Shown here piece by piece: positions 8,007 to 16,608 of a DNA stretch of 64,000 nucleotides. Numbering within the stretch: the stretch's first letter is position 1; each line of letters opens with the position of its first letter. The stretch covers positions 208,725 through 272,724 of the forward strand of contig NZ_BONY01000002.1 of assembly GCF_016862955.1 (NCBI RefSeq), written 5' to 3'. This stretch comes from Rhizocola hellebori. Its GTDB lineage: Bacteria; Actinomycetota; Actinomycetes; Mycobacteriales; Micromonosporaceae. The translations under genes and the position numbers were made by a program. The notes below the pieces were generated by a model. That model saw only the letters and a program-made list of their open reading frames with translations, did no database searches and was not told the DNA's origin.

Positions 8007-10138
8007 CCACCAGGCTGCGTCCCAACGTCCTGGCGCATCCCTCGCCCACCACCGGACGTTTCCTGCTCCTCGTCGCCGCCCTGGCCAGCGCCGGGCTGCT
8101 GACCGGCTCATCGTTTTACACCATCACGCACCAGGCCGAATTCAGCGCAGCGATGAAGACCTGTCTCGCCGCGATCAGGGGCCCCGAAGCAACGTCGACG
8201 GAGGAGATGTTGGCGCGCGCGGCGCTGGTGACCGAGTGCCTGGCGCCTCAGCAAAGACTCGACGCCATCTACAGCTTGGCCGGGGCGGTAGCGATCGGTG
8301 TGCTTGGCCTCATCGTGATGCTTTTCGTGCCCATGGTTTTGCGACGACGCCGCCGGTTGCGCCCGGCCGGGCCGAACATGGCCGCGGCGGTGGCCAGGGT
8401 CGGGGAGTTGGCGGCCGAGACCGGGTTACGCAGAGCGCCGACGGTCATGGTGGGCCCAATGGGGCACCGGGACGCGTTTGTGTTCGGGTTGCCTGGCAGG
8501 TACCAGATAGTGCTTCCGATGGCGCTGATGGTCAGATGGCGAAACAGTGAGCTCTTCGATCCCGTTGTCCGGCACGAGATCGCTCACCTGCGCCGCCACG
8601 ATGTGCTCATGGCGTGGCTGGCCGCTTCGGTGTGGCTGGCCGCCCCGGCTATTTTCGCTGTGCTGTTGGTGCCGTTGATGCTCCGATTGGACGCCTCTTT
8701 CATTCTCCAATACTCGTGGCGGATGGGTTTGCTGATCGGCCTGGTTTGGCTGGTACGCAGGCAGCTCCTGCGCTCGCGCGAACACGATGCCGACCTCCAT
8801 GTCGCGCGGCAGATGCGCGACTGGCGTCCACTGTGGAGGGTGCTCTCCGCAACCGCAGCTCACTCCCAGGTATCCTGGCGCCGGTGGATCTCCAATCATC
8901 CGGGCGCGGCGCATCGGCAACAGGTCCTCGTCGATCCGGCGACCGGGCCGGGAGTGTCCTTTGTCGACGGTCTGGTCGCCGCATTCCTTGCCGGGCTTCT
9001 TTTTCCAGTGCTGGTGCGGGCGGTCGGCGCGGTAACAGACTTCAACTTGGCGCCCATCGTGGCCGCCTTGGCCACCGGGCCATTGCTCGGGCTCGCGGTG
9101 GGCGCCGGGCTGTGGCGGCAGGCGCTGATCGATCACGCGGCCGGCACCAGGCGCTGGCCGGGAGGCGCCGTGATTGGTGTCGTCACCGGCCTGCTGCTGG
9201 CATACTTCACCGAATTCGCCTCCATCATCGGTGATGACGCTCCGGTCAGCTGGCCCACTATCGCGCTGACCGTGGTGGTGGGCGCCGGCGCGGTCCTGCT
9301 CAGCGCGAGCACTGGACGGCTTTGGGCAGACGCCGCCGCAGGGCTGCCCGCCGGGCGCACCACGTGGACGATCGGCGTGGTCGTCAACGCGCTTTTCTTC
9401 GGTATCGCGATCTGGCTTCTCGGCTTTCTTCCGGTGTACCTGGACGTGTTTACGACCGCCGGCGTCGGGCTGGCCTACCCGCTGGTGATCCTTGGCGCGA
9501 TCGTCGCTCCGATCGCCTATCTGGCGATCATCCCGGCCGTGGTCACCATGTATGCCTTGGTGGCAAGGCGCAAGAAGGCGGATGTTCCGGCGTGGCTCAT
9601 CGACAGTGCCCACACCGGCATCGCCGACGTGGCCCGCAAGCCTGGTCTCGGCGCGGTGCTGGCCTGCTCGGTGGCAGCCGGCTTGGTGGCCGCCGCCGGA
9701 GTTCTGATGCACCGGTTCGCGGTCGGCCCGCCGGTCGACGATACCGATTCGCTTAGCCGCTATCTGGTGTGGCTGAGCGCGGGAACCCTGGTGGCCCTTG
9801 CCGTTTCGTTCGCTTCCGTGGTGATGATTCCGCGCTCCGGCGGCGCCATCGGCCTGGTCGCGGGCGCCGTCACCGCGATCACCGCCGGGCTTTTCATCGT
9901 GAGCATCAACACCTTCGGCTTCGGCAACATCCTGGACCTCAAGTTCTGGTGGACCACCACGCTGGCGATAACGGCGCAATGGTTCCTGGGCTACCTGCTG
10001 ATCCTCCCGCTCGCCCTGGTGACCTGGTTCGCGCCTTGGCGAGACGTGCCGGGCTGGCTTCACACCACGGTCAGCCTGACCGCGGCCGTGACGACGGCGA
10101 CTCTGGTGGCGGGCGTCGCCATCGCCGCGTCGGGCTAA
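8003..10138 (+). CDS. membrane-bound M48-like zinc metalloprotease
   Basis: 711 residues. The N-terminus has two membrane helices (about 25-45 and 90-112). A basic stretch, then the catalytic region with zinc motif HEIAH at residues 191-195 (context VVRHEIAHLRRHD), follow. A third ligand candidate is Glu260 in SREHDADLHVARQM, matching the M48 ExxxD pattern. More membrane helices surround it, and the C-terminal 400 residues are mostly transmembrane (about ten segments) with short loops. Such proteins cleave membrane or secreted substrates; HtpX and BlaR1-like peptidases are distant relatives. Length is well above HtpX (about 290), so this is an extended actinobacterial type. It is translationally coupled to the upstream hypothetical gene. 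Confidence 0.8.
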   Translation: MTTRLRPNVLAHPSPTTGRFLLLVAALASAGLLTGSSFYTITHQAEFSAAMKTCLAAIRGPEATSTEEMLARAALVTECLAPQQRLDAIYSLAGAVAIGVLGLIVMLFVPMVLRRRRRLRPAGPNMAAAVARVGELAAETGLRRAPTVMVGPMGHRDAFVFGLPGRYQIVLPMALMVRWRNSELFDPVVRHEIAHLRRHDVLMAWLAASVWLAAPAIFAVLLVPLMLRLDASFILQYSWRMGLLIGLVWLVRRQLLRSREHDADLHVARQMRDWRPLWRVLSATAAHSQVSWRRWISNHPGAAHRQQVLVDPATGPGVSFVDGLVAAFLAGLLFPVLVRAVGAVTDFNLAPIVAALATGPLLGLAVGAGLWRQALIDHAAGTRRWPGGAVIGVVTGLLLAYFTEFASIIGDDAPVSWPTIALTVVVGAGAVLLSASTGRLWADAAAGLPAGRTTWTIGVVVNALFFGIAIWLLGFLPVYLDVFTTAGVGLAYPLVILGAIVAPIAYLAIIPAVVTMYALVARRKKADVPAWLIDSAHTGIADVARKPGLGAVLACSVAAGLVAAAGVLMHRFAVGPPVDDTDSLSRYLVWLSAGTLVALAVSFASVVMIPRSGGAIGLVAGAVTAITAGLFIVSINTFGFGNILDLKFWWTTTLAITAQWFLGYLLILPLALVTWFAPWRDVPGWLHTTVSLTAAVTTATLVAGVAIAASG

Positions 10139-10211
10139 CCCGAAACGGCCATGTATCAAAAGCTTCCCGGCCGGCTCTGGATAGGCAACGAGCCGATTGA
10201 GGGAGCACACG

Positions 10212-10976
10212 ATGAACCGACTTGCGCCGTTCCTGGCCGCCTTTGTACTGATCTTCACGAGCGCCGAGTCCTGCGATCCGAACCACCCGCCGGCGGGCGG
10301 GACCATGACGGTCTCGGCGGTGGGGACGCCCTGTGCCGACAGCGATCTGACGTGCTATCGGCCGTTCCAGATCACGGTCGACGGAAGAGGTTTCACCTCC
10401 GGCTCCCGGCTGAAGGTGTTCCTGCCGCCGTCGGACCAGACGGCCGAGTTCACCGGATTCGTCGTCGGCGGCCTCCCGCTGACCGTGGGCGCGGACGGCA
10501 CCTTTCATGTCCAGGCCCGCGTCAACAAATGCCGCACGGTTACCCGTCCGCTCGGCCTCAGGCCGTCGCTGTTCGTCGTGGCCGACGACCTGTCCGGCAC
10601 CCGGCAAGCTTTCGCCTTCGCCCCCACCTCGACGGTCATCTGCCAGCCGCCATACGCGGTTCTGGAGCGAACGGGGCCATGCAATCCCACGATCCTTTGT
10701 CCGCGAATGACCAACGACAACGCCACCACGGTCGGACTGCATTGGCAGCCGCCGTCGGTGCACAACGGCTTCTACCGGATGCGGTACTGGGTGGCCGACG
10801 ACGAGGCGCACTACACCGAGCACACCTTCGGAGGCGATGTCCGCGACGTCGCCGTGCACAACCTGAGTCCAAACACCACCTACGCGTTCACCATGCAGAA
10901 CTGCACCGAGGCGCCGCTGTTCGGCAAGGACAGCTGCGCCCAGTGGCAGACCGTCGGGGTGGCGGCGCCGAGCTGA
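10212..10976 (+). CDS. secreted protein with Ig/FN3-like beta domains
   Basis: 254 residues. A hydrophobic leader (about 1-18) ends near FTSAESC; the Cys at residue 21 could be a lipidation site, but AESC is a poor lipobox. Residues about 30-140 form a beta-rich Ig/IPT-like region (GGTMTVSAVGTPCADSDLTCYRPFQITVDGRGFTSG; split into short runs here only as an excerpt is not needed for its function), and about 165-250 resemble a fibronectin type III fold with DNATTVGLHWQPP and the LSPNTTYAFTMQNC ending. Eight or so cysteines suggest disulphides outside the cell. The ATG follows GAGGGAG by 8 bases. No catalytic motif; probably a binding or adhesion protein. Confidence 0.65.
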   Translation: MNRLAPFLAAFVLIFTSAESCDPNHPPAGGTMTVSAVGTPCADSDLTCYRPFQITVDGRGFTSGSRLKVFLPPSDQTAEFTGFVVGGLPLTVGADGTFHVQARVNKCRTVTRPLGLRPSLFVVADDLSGTRQAFAFAPTSTVICQPPYAVLERTGPCNPTILCPRMTNDNATTVGLHWQPPSVHNGFYRMRYWVADDEAHYTEHTFGGDVRDVAVHNLSPNTTYAFTMQNCTEAPLFGKDSCAQWQTVGVAAPS

Positions 10977-11084
10977 GAATCGGCGGCGGCTGGCGCATGG
11001 GCGGGCTGTGCCGCGATGATGGCCGCGTGTGCAGTCACGGATCGTCACCGCAGAGGCCGACGCGACCGGGCATGGCGTGCAGCC

Positions 11085-12104
11085 GTGCCTAGGTCGGTCG
11101 GGGTAAGGGCTACGGTCCGCGACATCGCCGCGGAGACCGGATTGTCGATCGCGACGGTGTCGCGTGTGCTCAACGGGGCGGCCAACGTCGCCCCGCACAC
11201 GCGTGATCTGGTGCTGCAGGCGGTGCAGCGACGTGGGGACAAAGGCCCGCTGCGCCGCGGCGAGCTGCCGCCCACGGGCGGCGCGGTATACGTGCGGTGC
11301 CCGTATATGCTCACCGACTACTTCGGGCTGATCGTCAGCTCGATCGCGGAGACCATCGAGCTGCATGGGCGGCAGATGGTGCTCAACGCCGGGGAGGCCG
11401 CGCAGGGGGCGGCGGTGCTGGCCGGGCTGGGTGAGCGGCCGGAGCTGGCGGGGGCGATCCTGATCCTGCCGCCCGAGCCGCCGGAAGACCTGGTCCGGCT
11501 GCGCGATCGGCAGTTCCCGTTCGTGGTGATCGACCCGCGCACGCCGCCGCCGCGGGACATCGTGACGGTGTCCGCAGCGCATTTCTCCGGGGCGCGGCGC
11601 CTGATGTCGCACCTGGTGGAGCTGGGGCATCGCCGGGTGGGCATCATCGGCGGGCCGCCGGAGTGGCTGGCCAACGACGCCCGCATGGCCGGGTACGTCG
11701 CCCCGCTCGCCGATGCCGGCGTGCTGCCCTCGCCGGAGCTGGTACGCCACGTCTCCGAGCCGAACACCGAGAACGGTTACCGGGCCGCGGGCGAGCTGCT
11801 CGACCTTCCGCACCGGCCCACGGCACTGGTCGCGTTCAACGACAAGATGGCGGTCGGCGCTCTGGCCGCGGCGGCCGAGCGTGGGCTTCGCGTGCCGCAC
11901 GATCTTTCGGTCGCCGGCTTCGACGACATCGATGTGAGCCGGGCGACCTCACCGCTGCTGACCACGGTGCGCCAGCCGTTGCAGGAGATGGGCCGGATGG
12001 CGGTGACGATGCTGATGCGGCTGCTGGATCGGCACACCCTGGAAGCGGTGCACGTCTCGCTGGGTACCGAGCTGGTCATCCGCGACTCCACCGCGCGCGT
12101 TTAG
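11085..12104 (+). CDS. LacI family transcriptional regulator
   Basis: 339 residues. The DNA-binding HTH sits at the N-terminus: ATVRDIAAETGLSIATVSRVLNGAANV. A sugar-binding periplasmic-type domain follows from about residue 60, with ARRLMSHLVELGHRRVGIIGGP and the closing YRAAGELLDLPHRPTALVAFNDKMAVG, then LSVAGFDDIDVSRATSPLLTTVRQP, all standard for the family. GTG 11085 puts the HTH about 8 residues from the start, as usual; earlier starts would add a basic, unconserved leader. It lies directly upstream of the GH30 and beta-helix genes on the same strand, separated by repeated operator-like sites, so it likely represses them until a glucan-derived sugar is bound. Confidence 0.9.
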   Translation: MPRSVGVRATVRDIAAETGLSIATVSRVLNGAANVAPHTRDLVLQAVQRRGDKGPLRRGELPPTGGAVYVRCPYMLTDYFGLIVSSIAETIELHGRQMVLNAGEAAQGAAVLAGLGERPELAGAILILPPEPPEDLVRLRDRQFPFVVIDPRTPPPRDIVTVSAAHFSGARRLMSHLVELGHRRVGIIGGPPEWLANDARMAGYVAPLADAGVLPSPELVRHVSEPNTENGYRAAGELLDLPHRPTALVAFNDKMAVGALAAAAERGLRVPHDLSVAGFDDIDVSRATSPLLTTVRQPLQEMGRMAVTMLMRLLDRHTLEAVHVSLGTELVIRDSTARV

Positions 12105-12236
12105 TTTCATTTTGTTACAACGCTTCCGGGCCGGTCACGGCTGCCTCCGCATGCACGCTCGAGGTCTTGACAGGAAAGAAAGTTACATATTTCATTGCTG
12201 ATAGGTGACCTCGCATTTTGTTTCATTTGTTACATC
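12105..12236 (+). promoter_or_regulatory. operator-like AT-rich repeats before the GH30 operon
   Basis: Three copies share GTTACA and TTTCAT: TTTCATTTTGTTACAA (12105-12120), AGTTACATATTTCATTG (12181-12197, with the two halves in the opposite order) and TTTCATTTGTTACATCG (12221-12236). A TTGACA box (12167-12172) has a weak -10-like TTTCAT 17 bases downstream (12190-12195), inside the middle copy. The whole gap is much more AT-rich than its surroundings. The likely binder is the LacI regulator encoded just upstream. Confidence 0.5.
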
Positions 12237-12321
12237 GGTCTCCCTGAGTACCTAGAACCTCCGTGCCGGGTCGGCGGCCCGGGTCCCGGCGCGCTCCAAC
12301 TTGTCGAAAGGAGGGTCCCGC

Positions 12322-14220
12322 GTGTTCCGTCCCCGATCAGCGTGGACCATCGCCTTCGCCGCCGCGCTCCTGGCGGCTGGCACCGTGATCGCTACCTCCG
12401 CACAGGCCGCCAACGAGACCGTCGGCGTCTGGCTCACCACCACCTCCGACTCCGGTGGCCGCAATGTCACCCGTGGCCTGCAGCAGCAGGCCAACATCGC
12501 CTTCGGCCCCGCCGGCGGAAGCGCCAGCCACACCATCAACGTCAACGAGGGCACCACCTATCAGGTCTTCGAGGGCGGCGGCGCGTCGATCACCGACACC
12601 ACGGCCTACCTGCTGCGCGGTGGACCGATCAGCGCGGCCACCCGCGACCAGGTGATGAGCAAGCTGTTCTCCCCCACCGCGGGCATCGGATTGTCGTTCG
12701 TGCGCAACCCGATCGGCGCCTCCGACCTGTCCCGGCCGGGCATGGTGTCGCTCGACGACACCTGCTGCAACCTCAATGACTTCGGCGCCAACGGTTACGA
12801 CACCAACGTGCGGCTGCTGACCCAGCAGGCCAAGCAGCTCAATCCGGCCCTGCGCATCAAAGGCGTGCCGTGGAGCGCTCCGGGATGGATGAAGGACAAC
12901 GGCCGGATGGACCAGATGGGCTGGCTCAAGTTCGAGTACTACCCGATGTACGCGCAGTATCTGGTCCGCTATATCCAGAGCTACCAGGCCATCGGCGTGC
13001 CGGTGAACTACATCTCGGTGCAGAACGAGCCCAACTGCTGCCAGGCGGGCAACCCGACGGCGATGACCTATCCCGGGATGAGCTGGAACTCCTCAGGCCT
13101 GACCGAGCTCATCAAAAACCATGTCTACCCGGCGTTCCGGGCCGCGGGCATCACCACCAAGGTGCTGATCCACGACTGGAACTACGGCGATTACGCGAAC
13201 ATGAGCGCGCCGACCCTGGCCGACACCGGCATCCGCAACGACCCGCTCTTCGGCGGCATCGCTTGGCACGGCTACTTCGGCGACCCCGCCGTGGGCAGCC
13301 AGGTGCACAACCAGTACCCAGCGGTGAAGCAATTCAGTACCGAACACTCCGGGGGTACCTGGATCGGCAATCAGCACAACGAAGACCTGGCCGATATCGT
13401 CAACTACGCCCGCAACTGGAGCGGCAGCCTCGTCAAGTGGAGTCTGGCGCTCAACCAGAACATGGGCCCGCACAACGGCGGCTGCGGCACGTGCACCGGC
13501 CTGATCACCGTGCAGGAGGGCGGCTCGCGCGCCGGGCAGGTCGACTACACGATCGAGTACTACACCACCGGGCACCTGACCAAATTCGTCAAACCGGGCG
13601 CCGTGCGCATCGACTCGACGGCCAACGGCACCATCCAGAACGTCGCCTGGCGCAACCCGGACGGGTCCAAGGCGCTGATCGCCCACAACGGCGGCACCTC
13701 AGCCCAGTCGATGCGGGTCAACTGGAACGGCCAGTCCTTTGTGTACACCATGCCCGCTCGCACCACCGCCACGTTCACGTGGCAGAACAACACCTCCACC
13801 CCGCCGACCTCACCGCCCCCCAGCAACCCGCCCGGCGGCACCAGCCCGATCGTCGGCCTGGCCGGCAAATGCGTGGACGTGGCTGGAGCCGCGACCGCGA
13901 ACGGCACCGCCGTGCAGCTTTACACCTGCAACGGCACCACGGCACAGTCGTGGACCCGCAACACCGACGGCACCCTGCGCGCGCTGGGCAAGTGCCTGGA
14001 CATCAGCGGGCCCAGCACCGCCGACGGCACGGTGACCCACCTGTGGGACTGCCACACCGGCACCTCCCAGAAGTGGACCTACAACGCTTCCACTCAGCAG
14101 TTCGTCAACCAGTTCGCCAACAAGTGCCTCGACGTCACCGGCAACAACTCCGCCGACGGCACGCGCCTGCAGATCTGGACCTGCACCACCGGCGCGAACC
14201 AGAGGTGGACATTCTCATGA
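12322..14220 (+). CDS. secreted GH30 glycoside hydrolase with ricin-type lectin domain
   Basis: 632 residues. GTG start with a strong AAAGGAGG 8 bases upstream. Signal peptide cleaves near SAQAA (about residue 33). The GH30 catalytic region (about 40-490) carries the acid/base Glu236 in SVQNEPNCC and the nucleophile Glu341 in FSTEHSGG, the two clan A signatures. A Pro/Thr linker (TPPTSPPPSNPPGG) leads to a ricin B-type beta-trefoil (about 510-632) with three KCxD(V/I) repeats ending in QRWTFS. GH30 members include glucosylceramidase-like enzymes, endo-beta-1,6-glucanases and xylanases. The beta-1,6-glucanase role is favoured only by the neighbouring beta-helix gene. Its stop overlaps that gene as ATGA, so both are made together. 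Confidence 0.85.
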   Translation: MFRPRSAWTIAFAAALLAAGTVIATSAQAANETVGVWLTTTSDSGGRNVTRGLQQQANIAFGPAGGSASHTINVNEGTTYQVFEGGGASITDTTAYLLRGGPISAATRDQVMSKLFSPTAGIGLSFVRNPIGASDLSRPGMVSLDDTCCNLNDFGANGYDTNVRLLTQQAKQLNPALRIKGVPWSAPGWMKDNGRMDQMGWLKFEYYPMYAQYLVRYIQSYQAIGVPVNYISVQNEPNCCQAGNPTAMTYPGMSWNSSGLTELIKNHVYPAFRAAGITTKVLIHDWNYGDYANMSAPTLADTGIRNDPLFGGIAWHGYFGDPAVGSQVHNQYPAVKQFSTEHSGGTWIGNQHNEDLADIVNYARNWSGSLVKWSLALNQNMGPHNGGCGTCTGLITVQEGGSRAGQVDYTIEYYTTGHLTKFVKPGAVRIDSTANGTIQNVAWRNPDGSKALIAHNGGTSAQSMRVNWNGQSFVYTMPARTTATFTWQNNTSTPPTSPPPSNPPGGTSPIVGLAGKCVDVAGAATANGTAVQLYTCNGTTAQSWTRNTDGTLRALGKCLDISGPSTADGTVTHLWDCHTGTSQKWTYNASTQQFVNQFANKCLDVTGNNSADGTRLQIWTCTTGANQRWTFS

Positions 14221-16430
14221 GGCCACGCGTTCTCATCACCGCACTCACCGCGTCATTGCTCGCCGGGCTCGGCACGGCCGTCGTGGTCGTGCTCGGCGTC
14301 CCGGCGGCACAGGCCGCGGTGGTGTCCGGGACCACGTACACGGTGGTAAATAAGGCAAACGGCAAGTGCGTGGACGCGCGCGCGGCGGCCAGCGCCAACG
14401 GCACCGCGGTGCAGCAGTTCGCCTGCAACGGCACAGCCGCGCAGCAATGGCGCTTCGACGCCACCAGCGGCGGCTACTTCCGGGCCGGCACAGCGCCCAA
14501 CGTCAACCAGGTATGGGACGTCTCCAACGTCTCGACCGCCGACAACGCCGCGATTCACCTGTGGCTCTATGGCGGCGGAAACAACCAGCAATGGCAGCCG
14601 GTGCAGGAGGCCGACGGGGCCTACCATTTCGTCAGCCGCCACAGCGGCAGGTGTCTGGACGTGCCCGGCGCCTCGACCGCCGACAGCGTGCAGCTGGTTC
14701 AGTTCACCTGCAACGGAACTGGAGCGCAGTCATTCTTCCTCAATCCCGTCGGCGGCCCGCAGCCGACTCAGAGCACCGTGCCGCCTAACCCCGGCAACCC
14801 CGACCTCGGCCCGAACGTGCGGATCTTCGACCCGTCGATGTCCGCGGCGACCATCCAGAGCCAGCTGAACACTGTCTTCAATGGACAGCAGACCAACCAG
14901 TTCGGCCAGCAACGTTACGCGCTGATGTTCAAACCGGGCAGTTACAACGTCAACGTCAACGTCGGTTTCTACACGCAGGTGCTGGGTCTGGGCCTGTCGC
15001 CGGACGCGGTGAACATCAACGGCGCGGTGCATGTCGAGGCCGACTGGTTCCCACCCAACAACGCCACCCAGAACTTCTGGCGCGGAGCGGAGAATCTGTC
15101 GGTGACCCCGACCGGCGGCACCGACCGCTGGGCCGTGTCGCAGGCTGCGCCCTACCGGCGCATGCACGTGCGCGGCAACCTGGTCCTCGACGACGGGGGC
15201 TGGGCCAGCGGTGGCTGGTTCTCCGACGTCAAGGTCGACGGTCAGGTGAATTCGGGCTCCCAGCAGCAATGGATCTCCCGTAACTCTCAGTTCGGCAGCT
15301 GGGCCGGCTCCAACTGGAACATGGTGTTCGTCGGCACGCAGGGCGCGCCGGGCAACACCTTCCCCAGCCCGCCATACACCAATGTCGGTGCGACGCCGGT
15401 GGTGCGGGAAAAGCCCTTCCTTTACGTTGACAGCAGCGGCGGGTACCAGGTCTTCGTGCCTTCCTTGCGCAGCAACAGCTCCGGCACCACCTGGGCGGCC
15501 GGCACCGCGGCGGGAACCTCGCTGCCGATCAGCCAGTTCCACATCGTGAAGGCGGGCGCGACCGCCGCCTCCATCAATGCGGCCCTGGCCGCCGGGCAGA
15601 ATCTGTTGTTCACCCCGGGCGTGTACCACGTCAACGACACCATCCGGATCACCCGGCCGGACACCGTCGTGTTAGGACTCGGGCTGGCCACCATCGTCCC
15701 CGACAACGGGGTCATGGCGATGTCGGTCTCCGATGTGGACGGTGTCAAGCTGGCCGGCCTGCTGATCGACGCGGGCGGCACCAACTCGGCCACGCTGATG
15801 CAGGTAGGCCCGGCCGGCTCGGGCGCGAGCCACGCCGCCAACCCGACCTCGCTGCACGACGTCTTCTTCCGCATCGGCGGCGCGGGCGTCGGCAAGGCCA
15901 CCACGAGCCTGGTCATCAACAGCCACAACGTGATCGGCGACCACACCTGGATCTGGCGGGCCGACCACGGCTCGGGCGTCGGGTGGAACAGCAACACCGC
16001 CGACACCGGGCTGGTGGTCAACGGCAACAACATCACGTTCTACGGCCTGTTCGTCGAGCACTACCAGAAGTATCAGGTCATCTGGAACGGCAACGGCGGG
16101 CGCACCTACTTCTTCCAGAACGAGATGCCCTACGACCCGCCCAACCAGGCGGGCTGGATGAACGGGACCACCCGCGGCTACGCCGCTTACAAGGTGGCCA
16201 ACACGGTCACCAGCCACGAGGCGTGGGGCCTGGGCAGCTACTGCTTCTTCAACGTCAACCCGGCCGTGGTGGCCGAGCGGGCGTTCGAAGTGCCGGCCTC
16301 GGGCACCCGTTTCCACGACATGGTGACCGTCTCGCTCGGCGGAACGGGCACCATCAACCGAGTGATCAACAACGTCGGCGGGACGGCCAACTCCGGCACC
16401 AACGTCGTGAACCTGGTCAGCGGCCCGTAA
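14217..16430 (+). CDS. secreted lectin-tagged beta-helix glycan-active protein
   Basis: 737 residues. Signal peptide cleaving near AAQAA (about 35). A ricin-type beta-trefoil (40-185, repeats with KCVDARA and RCLDVPG) sits at the N-terminus, unlike the partner where it is C-terminal. A Pro-rich linker is followed by a duplicated right-handed beta-helix (about 205-737): the first half has FKPGSYNVNVNVGFYTQVLG, the second FTPGVYHVNDTIRITRP, both typical of pectate-lyase-like or GH55-type exo-beta-1,3-glucanases. Close relatives are sometimes misannotated as adenylyl cyclase or coagulation-factor proteins. Catalytic residues cannot be assigned safely. Together with the GH30 enzyme it may degrade fungal cell-wall beta-glucan. 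A TTA codon occurs at residue 486. Confidence 0.75.
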   Translation: MRPRVLITALTASLLAGLGTAVVVVLGVPAAQAAVVSGTTYTVVNKANGKCVDARAAASANGTAVQQFACNGTAAQQWRFDATSGGYFRAGTAPNVNQVWDVSNVSTADNAAIHLWLYGGGNNQQWQPVQEADGAYHFVSRHSGRCLDVPGASTADSVQLVQFTCNGTGAQSFFLNPVGGPQPTQSTVPPNPGNPDLGPNVRIFDPSMSAATIQSQLNTVFNGQQTNQFGQQRYALMFKPGSYNVNVNVGFYTQVLGLGLSPDAVNINGAVHVEADWFPPNNATQNFWRGAENLSVTPTGGTDRWAVSQAAPYRRMHVRGNLVLDDGGWASGGWFSDVKVDGQVNSGSQQQWISRNSQFGSWAGSNWNMVFVGTQGAPGNTFPSPPYTNVGATPVVREKPFLYVDSSGGYQVFVPSLRSNSSGTTWAAGTAAGTSLPISQFHIVKAGATAASINAALAAGQNLLFTPGVYHVNDTIRITRPDTVVLGLGLATIVPDNGVMAMSVSDVDGVKLAGLLIDAGGTNSATLMQVGPAGSGASHAANPTSLHDVFFRIGGAGVGKATTSLVINSHNVIGDHTWIWRADHGSGVGWNSNTADTGLVVNGNNITFYGLFVEHYQKYQVIWNGNGGRTYFFQNEMPYDPPNQAGWMNGTTRGYAAYKVANTVTSHEAWGLGSYCFFNVNPAVVAERAFEVPASGTRFHDMVTVSLGGTGTINRVINNVGGTANSGTNVVNLVSGP

Positions 16431-16457
16431 GAGCGCCCGCGCGACCACCAGCAAGCC

Positions 16458-16493
16458 CCCGCCGTCCGGCGCGAGCACAGCCCGGGCGGCGGG
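16458..16493 (+). terminator. hairpin after the glucan operon
   Basis: Arms CCCGCCG (16458-16464) and CGGCGGG (16487-16493) can pair, with additional G/C pairing inside. It lies 28 bases after the beta-helix stop. No U-tract follows, as is usual in high-GC actinomycetes. Confidence 0.4.
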
Positions 16494-16524
16494 TGATCTC
16501 CGCCAGGCAGGGGCATTGCGACGT

Positions 16525-16539
16525 GTCGATAGTATCGAC
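16525..16539 (+). promoter_or_regulatory. 15-base palindrome upstream of the STAND pair
   Basis: GTCGATA-G-TATCGAC is a perfect inverted repeat about 70 bases before the first STAND gene. A TTGCGA box (16516-16521) just before it and TATGCG (16540-16545) just after could form a promoter with an 18-base spacer, so a bound protein would occlude it. Confidence 0.45.
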
Positions 16540-16608
16540 TATGCGTAGCGTCATCGGCGATGCGACGCAGGTCGGTCGGATGCCCCTACCGGGAGCGGAG
16601 CTCGACAT

